Source: Vibrio sp. (GTDB taxonomy: Bacteria; Pseudomonadota; Gammaproteobacteria; Enterobacterales; Vibrionaceae). From it: DNA of 11,179 bases. Below are positions 7,158-11,179 of the stretch, piece by piece. The translations under genes were made by a program, and so were the position numbers. The notes beneath the pieces were generated by a model. It was given only the letters and a program-made list of their open reading frames with translations. It ran no database searches and had not been told where the DNA came from. The stretch is from positions 1 through 11,179 of the forward strand of contig SLFB01000274.1 of assembly GCA_007124475.1 (NCBI GenBank), given 5' to 3'. Numbering within the stretch: the stretch's first letter is position 1; each line of letters opens with the position of its first letter.

Positions 7158-8054
7158 TTACACCGTGTGGTGCATAGTGCTATTGGTATCAGTATGAACG
7201 ATGAATCGTTGGCTAAGCAGTCCAATCAGTTGATCATAGTAATTGCTGTTGGGTTTATGACCTAGTAAGCGACATAGTTCGTTGCCTGTCGGAGTGAAGC
7301 GATAATAAAGTAGATGGACACCTTTAGTGGTCACGTTGAGGGTTAACTGCTGGCCTTGATAAAGCAAAGTCAGTGGAGGATCGAATTCAATCGCCCCTGA
7401 TTCGAGTTCTGTTGCATGTAGCAGGCCCAGTTCAATTAAGATCAGTAAGCTTGAGTAAGGGAGTTGGTGATTGCCAATATTTAATGTCGTGGTGGTATTG
7501 CGTTTAGCTAAGCTAAAAATGCTGTTTTGAACTTTCACGCCAAATAAGAGCTTTAGACTTTGATCACTACCAAAGCTGCAGCTAAGCCCGGCGGCGCGTT
7601 GTAAAATTTGCGCCTCTTTGGGAGTCATGGTTTGTAAAATTTGCAGCGCTTTCATGGAAGTAAAGCCAGGACTGGTTACTTCGCGCTTGAGTACTTGCGC
7701 CCATAATCGTTGCATGGATGAGTTATGAATATCCTGTGCCATATCGAAAAAGCGATATAACCAATCTTGATCTGGGTCACCGGAGGTTTCGTTATGGCAA
7801 GCGAGATGAGCGAGGCGGATAATTTGCTCCAGATTTTTCTGTCGCGCTTCTTTTCGATCTCTTTCGCGTTTTAGCGCTCTATCTAAGAGCGTTGTTTCTG
7901 GTTTTTCATCAAGCAGTAAAGCATCTAAGCCGTGATGTTGGGCGATGGCACGAATACGGCTCGCACTATCTTTGAGATAAGTCGACTTTTTCTCTGCTTT
8001 TGATTGGGTTGTGGTTGGATGGTCAATCACAACCGAGGATTTGGGCTCAGCCAT
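7158..8054 (-). CDS. TIGR03899 family protein of unknown function (DUF2806-like)
   Basis: This is a 298-residue soluble protein with no signal peptide or membrane span. It resembles the TIGR03899 family found in Vibrio and related Gammaproteobacteria. Visible landmarks are the TYLKDSASRIRAIA segment (about 25-38), a Lys/Arg-rich probable helix (ALKRERDRKEARQKNLEQIIRLA), DPDWLYRFFDMAQDIHN, LWAQVLKREV, MTPKEAQILQRAA and LPYSSLLILIELGLL. The MTPKEAQ-to-LIELGLL part resembles DUF2806-type regions. The function is unknown. The start at 8052-8054 has no strong Shine-Dalgarno sequence, so a different start is possible, but the conserved part begins soon after. It converges on cysC and diverges from the 34-codon ORF at 8213, across 158 bases. 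No terminator for it is evident. Confidence 0.75.
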   Translation of the reverse strand: MAEPKSSVVIDHPTTTQSKAEKKSTYLKDSASRIRAIAQHHGLDALLLDEKPETTLLDRALKRERDRKEARQKNLEQIIRLAHLACHNETSGDPDQDWLYRFFDMAQDIHNSSMQRLWAQVLKREVTSPGFTSMKALQILQTMTPKEAQILQRAAGLSCSFGSDQSLKLLFGVKVQNSIFSLAKRNTTTTLNIGNHQLPYSSLLILIELGLLHATELESGAIEFDPPLTLLYQGQQLTLNVTTKGVHLLYYRFTPTGNELCRLLGHKPNSNYYDQLIGLLSQRFIVHTDTNSTMHHTV

Positions 8055-8212
8055 GGGTTACTAAATCTTACCATTTGATCATACGTTAAAATGTACCGTG
8101 GATTTGAATCAGGCTCCAGTGAAACTCTTGGTAACAGCGCACACTTTTGAACTATGATAAATGATAATAATTTGTTAAAGTTGTTATCAAGTGTCGAGGT
8201 TGGCAAGAAGCA

Positions 8213-8317
8213 ATGAAAAATGAAAGAGGAAGCCGTTGGTTGAAGCATGTTTCCACCACTTTACTACTGCTTATTTACTTAGGCGTACTGATTTATTTGG
8301 CCAAGTTTATGATATAA
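8213..8317 (+). CDS. small single-pass membrane protein, 34 residues, hypothetical
   Basis: This short frame runs ATG (8213) to TAA (8315-8317). The N-terminal 14 residues are polar and basic (K2, R5, R8, K12), and the rest (about 15-34, rich in Leu, Ile, Val and Tyr) is one hydrophobic helix ending in KFMI. Charge placement predicts an N-in, C-out inner-membrane microprotein. No other start exists in frame before the upstream stop at 8168-8170. The ribosome binding site is weak: AAGAAG (8205-8210) is very close to the ATG and GAGG (8196-8199) is far. It diverges from the TIGR03899 gene and converges on the DUF3299 gene with a 33-base gap. I do not recognise the family. It could be a regulator or accessory subunit of a membrane complex, or a hydrophobic toxin-like peptide. 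The codon series reads as clean coding sequence, but a chance frame is not excluded. Confidence 0.6.
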   Translation: MKNERGSRWLKHVSTTLLLLIYLGVLIYLAKFMI

Positions 8318-8350
8318 AGCAAAGTGGTGGTCCCAATTAACGGTTATTGA

Positions 8351-8851
8351 TCACCAATCGTCATATTCTTCGATTGCAGTGCCATCGATCAAGTAGGCTG
8401 TTTCGGCTAATTCAGCATTCACCACTTCCGTTCTTAGTGTTCCGACGACATACACCACATCCCACAGTTGTTGAATAGGCGCTCCTTGAGGGAACTTCAC
8501 ATAAACAATCTGGTTCGGTGGTGGTGGTGGTACATGAATGCAGGCCCCAAAATAAGGCACTAGTAAAAATTCAGTCACTGAATTTTCATCCCCTTCAAGA
8601 GGGATCACAAAGCCAGGAATCTTTACTGTGCTACCATTCAATTCGTTACGCACTCCACCCACTTTAATCTGTTGAGCTGGCAAGTCGATATTGTGATCGA
8701 TCATAGGCATACCCATGGCGTTAAATTGGTTGCGTTCATTTTCTGGGATTAAGTCTATCCAATCCAGTTGCAAGGGGGCTTCATTAGCCAGTGCTATTGG
8801 CGGAATGACTGTGATGACCGCGAGCAGTAATCCCAGTAACCATTTATTCAT
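8351..8851 (-). CDS. exported DUF3299 protein of the zinc-type ABC locus
   Basis: This 166-residue protein has a clear signal peptide: MNKW, then a Leu/Ile/Val core, with predicted cleavage after ALA (residues 20-22). It therefore acts in the periplasm. The mature part fits the DUF3299 family, with DWIDLIPENE near the start, KIPGFVIPLE, FLLVPYFGACIHVPPPPPNQ and an acidic C-terminus (EEYDDW). Five consecutive prolines (P108-112) probably make translation depend on elongation factor P. The function is unknown. It lies 9 bases after the FtsX-like permease, and its Shine-Dalgarno site (AGGAGA) overlaps the permease stop, so the genes are co-expressed and likely work together. It may be one of the accessory members (ZrgD or ZrgE) of the V. 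cholerae zrg zinc system, but I am unsure which letter applies. It is last of the visible minus-strand run, and no clear terminator follows. Confidence 0.85.
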   Translation of the reverse strand: MNKWLLGLLLAVITVIPPIALANEAPLQLDWIDLIPENERNQFNAMGMPMIDHNIDLPAQQIKVGGVRNELNGSTVKIPGFVIPLEGDENSVTEFLLVPYFGACIHVPPPPPNQIVYVKFPQGAPIQQLWDVVYVVGTLRTEVVNAELAETAYLIDGTAIEEYDDW

Positions 8852-8860
8852 TGTTCTCTC

Positions 8861-10120
8861 CTAAAGTCGTATGGTCATACCATCACTGAGTGATTGGCGG
8901 TAAGCACGTAGAGCCGGTATAAAGCCTATCACGGTGCCAGCCAATTGCACATAGCCAAGCAGCTTCCATTCATACTGAGTAAGAGCTTGAAGTTGTAATT
9001 GAATACCATATTGACTGGCGACAATCGGTGAGGCGACGGTGAGCAGTAAATACAAACCGATCAAGCCGCTAATTATCCCTAACAAGGTTAATAAGGTAGC
9101 TTCACTAATTAACAACGCGAATACGTGCTTTGGTTGCGCTCCCATGGCACGTAAAATGGACATTTCCCGCCGCCGTTCTTGTAAACTGGTTAGTAAGCTG
9201 CTGAGCATACCTAATAGCCCGGTAATAACGACAAACACAGACACCGTCATTAGCGCCTGCTCAGCAACCGACATCATCCCCCATAGCTCATGGAGTGCGA
9301 CTCCTGGAATAATGGCGCTGAGTGGTTCTGCTCGATATTGATTTATCTGTCTTTGTAACGCAAAGGTTTGAATTCTTGAGTGCAGACCAAGCAACATGGC
9401 GGTAATTTGTTGTGGTTCAAAGGTGCGCTGTTTTAATTCTTCTTTGCTGGGAGTATTGCCTAAATTGGCTCCAGATTCCCAGCCGACATGAATGGCTTCA
9501 ATGGCTTCTAATGAGACATGAACCGTCTTATCTACTGGAGTTCCAGTGGGAGCAAGAATGCCGACCACAGTAAAAGGTAGATTGTCATGGCGGCTAAAGC
9601 CAACATCACTAATACCATGGGCAATAATAATTTCGGTGCCAAGTTGATAACCCAGCTGTCTAGCCACGTCTGCACCTAGTACGGCTTCAAATAAGCCAGA
9701 AAATTCTCTGCCTTGAGAGAACGTAAGTGGTTGCTTACTTCCATACCGAAAGTGCTCAAAGTAGTTATGATTAGTGCCCATGACTCGAAAGCCACGGTGA
9801 GAATCTCCCAGTGAAATCGGAATTGCCCATTTTACCGCGCGGTGCTGACTAAACTCTTGGTAGCTTTTCCAGTCAATATTATTGGTTGCATTGCCGATAC
9901 GAAATACAGAATACAGCAGAAGGTTCACTTGACCAGAACGGCCACCAACGATCAGGTCTGTACCAGAAATCGTGTTGGCAAAGCTACTTTTAGCTTGGGT
10001 TCTAATTCGTTCTACTCCCATTAATAAGATCACTGAAATTGCCACGGTAGCAACGGTCAGTAAGGCCGTGCTCTTACGGTTAAGGAGACTTTTCCATGCG
10101 AGTTTAGTGATCACTTTCAT
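8861..10120 (-). CDS. ABC transporter permease, FtsX/MacB/LolE type
   Basis: This 419-residue inner-membrane protein has the MacB/LolE layout. TM1 lies at about 17-37. A large extracytoplasmic MacB_PCD-like domain follows (about 40-275, with the FANTISGTDLIVGGRSG start typical of the family). Three membrane helices make up the FtsX domain, at about 285-312, 333-365 and 390-410, with RRREMSILRAMGAQP between the second and third spans. Members of this superfamily usually couple ATP hydrolysis to periplasmic motion rather than forming a classic import channel. The gene overlaps the ATPase gene by 4 bases (ATGA), so translation is coupled. In V. cholerae a permease of this locus is, as I recall, ZrgC of the ZrgABC zinc uptake system. 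The fold call is firm; zinc transport is inferred from the neighbouring His-rich protein. Confidence 0.9.
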   Translation of the reverse strand: MKVITKLAWKSLLNRKSTALLTVATVAISVILLMGVERIRTQAKSSFANTISGTDLIVGGRSGQVNLLLYSVFRIGNATNNIDWKSYQEFSQHRAVKWAIPISLGDSHRGFRVMGTNHNYFEHFRYGSKQPLTFSQGREFSGLFEAVLGADVARQLGYQLGTEIIIAHGISDVGFSRHDNLPFTVVGILAPTGTPVDKTVHVSLEAIEAIHVGWESGANLGNTPSKEELKQRTFEPQQITAMLLGLHSRIQTFALQRQINQYRAEPLSAIIPGVALHELWGMMSVAEQALMTVSVFVVITGLLGMLSSLLTSLQERRREMSILRAMGAQPKHVFALLISEATLLTLLGIISGLIGLYLLLTVASPIVASQYGIQLQLQALTQYEWKLLGYVQLAGTVIGFIPALRAYRQSLSDGMTIRL

Positions 10121-10839
10121 GCTGTACCTCGAATTTTATTTAAAGATGGTAAGTACACACTTCTTTCAAAAAGTTTCTCTGAAGTGGGATCATGACTAAC
10201 AAAGACTAAGGTTGTGCCCACGCGATTCGCTTCGTTTAATAACAATTCTATAAAGGCACTGCGGTTATCGTAGTCGAGGGCAGAGGTTGGCTCGTCGGCA
10301 ATTAATAACGCTGGCTCGCCAATTAAAGCTCGGGCAGCCGCCACTCGTTGCTGTTGACCAATACTCAGCTCTGTCACAGGTTTATTCAGCAGTGATTCAC
10401 TCAACTTAAGTTGGGTCAGTAATTGTGTTGCTCGCTGAGACAGCTCCCCCGATACGTTAGCGCGTCGTTGGGCAGAAAATTGACAAGGTAAGATGACGTT
10501 ATCAATAACCGATAAATAGGGCAGCAAATTAAACTGCTGGAAAATATAACCGATATTATCAGCGCGAAATTTATCTCGTTGGCGAGGTTTTAATTGCGCT
10601 AAATCCTGACCAAGAAGTTGGACGTGGCCTTGAGTGGCAGTATTAATACCCGTCAGTAAACTGAGTAAAGTCGACTTCCCACATCCGCTGGGGCCTTTAA
10701 TAAATAGGTGCTCTTGGCTCATTACCGTAAGCGCTTCGATATCAAGGGTCGGTTGTGGATTATTTGGCCACTGAAACTGTACATCGGTAAGGTTAATAAT
10801 GGGTAAAGTGTTAGCAGTTGGCAGCGGTTGGCTGTTCAT
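10117..10839 (-). CDS. ABC transporter ATP-binding protein, LolD/MacB-like
   Basis: This is a 240-residue cytoplasmic ATPase. Walker A is GPSGCGKST (49-57). The Q-loop lies in IFQQFNLLPYLSVIDNV, the family-typical position for LolD/MacB-type proteins. The signature is LSIGQ (158-162) followed by QQRVAAARAL, Walker B is LLIADEP with the following TSALD, and the H-loop is FVSHD. In the signature Ile replaces the usual second-position Gly of LSGGQ. The ATG at 10837-10839 is preferred because AAGGAT (10845-10850, complement) is 5 bases away. A GTG one codon earlier is too close. It pairs with the FtsX-like permease by a 4-base overlap. It lies 74 bases downstream of the zrgA stop, past a terminator-like hairpin. 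The assignment to a zinc system (ZrgB-like) is from context. Confidence 0.92.
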   Translation of the reverse strand: MNSQPLPTANTLPIINLTDVQFQWPNNPQPTLDIEALTVMSQEHLFIKGPSGCGKSTLLSLLTGINTATQGHVQLLGQDLAQLKPRQRDKFRADNIGYIFQQFNLLPYLSVIDNVILPCQFSAQRRANVSGELSQRATQLLTQLKLSESLLNKPVTELSIGQQQRVAAARALIGEPALLIADEPTSALDYDNRSAFIELLLNEANRVGTTLVFVSHDPTSEKLFERSVYLPSLNKIRGTA

Positions 10840-10860
10840 CACTTATCCTTATTTGATGAG

Positions 10861-10888
10861 AAAATCGGGCAAGCTAAGCTTACCCGAT
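10861..10888 (-). terminator. leaky terminator or attenuator hairpin between zrgA and the ABC genes
   Basis: Read on the minus strand, the arms 10888-10877 and 10875-10864 pair over 12 bases: ATCGGG with CCCGAT, then a G-U wobble and AGCT/AGCT. The stem is followed at once by a short T run (four T's) and TCATC. It lies 25 bases after the zrgA stop and 21 bases before the ATPase start. The same-strand order suggests one operon with partial termination here, which would make more binding protein than transporter. The short T-run fits incomplete termination. The G-U wobble forms on this strand but would be a C-A mismatch on the other, which supports minus-strand use. Confidence 0.6.
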
Positions 10889-10913
10889 GATTGAGAATAT
10901 AAAGGCGTTGATC

Positions 10914-11179
10914 TTAAAGGGAGATGCGGGTTTGTTGCTTGGTTAACTCCACGGCAGTTTGGCTACGCTCAGTTAAGATATTGGCTTGCATTTTTTCGGT
11001 GCTTGGGAACAGCGCAAACCATTGAGTGGTAATTTGGCTCAGTGCCGAGATATTTTCACATTGATAATGGTATTGGACCGTAAACTCGCCATGATGGTGG
11101 TCATGGTCATGGTCATGGTCATGATCATGCGAATGGTTATGATGGGCGTGATCATGGGAGTGGCTATGATCGTGATGAT
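10914..11179 (-). CDS. zrgA: His-rich periplasmic zinc-binding protein, ZrgA/DUF2796 type (3' part only)
   Basis: This frame runs off the right edge; only the last 87 codons and the TAA (10914-10916) are present. The visible start is a metal-ligand tract of 29 residues with 17 His and 7 Asp, mostly alternating His-Asp or His-Ser. A domain end follows: GEFTVQYHYQCEN, ITTQWFALFPST, LTERSQ and the KQQTRISL C-terminus. A central His-rich tract followed by such an end fits ZrgA (DUF2796), the periplasmic zinc-capturing protein of a V. cholerae zinc uptake system. The reading frame was worked out by hand from the sequence. The signal peptide and any Zur-controlled promoter would lie outside the window. 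It is the first visible gene of the minus-strand cluster with the ATPase, permease and DUF3299 genes. Confidence 0.85.
   Translation of the reverse strand, partial: HHDHSHSHDHAHHNHSHDHDHDHDHDHHHGEFTVQYHYQCENISALSQITTQWFALFPSTEKMQANILTERSQTAVELTKQQTRISL
11099..11128. repeat. GGTCAT hexanucleotide tandem repeat in the zrgA His tract
   Basis: Four perfect GGTCAT units (11099-11122) are followed by a one-base variant, GATCAT (11123-11128). On the coding minus strand each unit encodes one His and one Asp. Slippage in 6-base steps would keep the frame and lengthen or shorten the metal-binding tract. Confidence 0.8.

Noticed and set aside
8027..8248. Minus-strand open frame of 73 codons overlapping the start of the TIGR03899 gene
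   Set aside because: It overlaps both the TIGR03899 start and the opposite-strand 34-codon ORF, and its translation is compositionally noisy.
9039..9341. Plus-strand open frame of 100 codons opposite the FtsX-like permease
   Set aside because: It lies fully within the FtsX domain coding region. The translation looks like no protein family and has no supporting start site.
11099..11128. Short tandem units resembling a CRISPR or regulatory iteron array
   Set aside because: The 6-base units are in frame with a His-Asp coding tract and have no spacers.

Overview
The window looks like a chromosomal segment of a member of the Vibrionaceae (Gammaproteobacteria). The evidence is protein similarity and gene order: an OapA/YtfB-type LysM protein, ElaA, DbpA, a single-domain CobA-type SAM uroporphyrinogen methyltransferase followed by cysD-cysN-cysC, a TIGR03899-type protein, and a zinc-type ABC locus resembling Vibrio cholerae zrg. 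From memory, the order resembles a V. cholerae chromosome I neighbourhood. No mobile element, phage gene, tRNA, rRNA or CRISPR array is visible, and no gap between genes exceeds 300 bases.

Layout. Bases 1-203 hold only an upstream region with a weak promoter candidate. Bases 204-1289 carry a convergent pair: oapA/ytfB-like (+) and elaA (-). Bases 1509-2894 carry dbpA (+), which starts at TTG and ends at a strong intrinsic terminator. Bases 3071-6996 carry the sulfur-assimilation cluster cobA-cysD-cysN-cysC (+). Its 3' end has a roughly 110-base structured trailer and a near-perfect palindromic terminator. A TIGR03899 gene (7158-8054, -) faces this cluster, and a 34-codon single-pass membrane ORF (8213-8317, +) diverges from it. 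From 8351 to the right edge everything is on the minus strand. In transcription order it reads: a truncated His-rich zinc-binding protein (ZrgA/DUF2796), a terminator-like hairpin, an ABC ATPase, an FtsX/MacB-type permease and an exported DUF3299 protein.

How the genes work together. CysD and CysN form ATP sulfurylase (sulfate to APS), and CysC phosphorylates APS to PAPS. CobA makes precorrin-2 on the route to siroheme, the cofactor of the sulfite reductase that finishes sulfate reduction, so this block is one functional unit. The right-hand block is most likely a zinc acquisition system. It pairs a His/Asp-rich periplasmic protein with a LolCDE/MacB-like ATPase and permease pair instead of a ZnuBC-like importer, and this is the most unusual biology in the window. 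The other points worth attention are the 34-residue membrane protein and the structured cysC 3' UTR.
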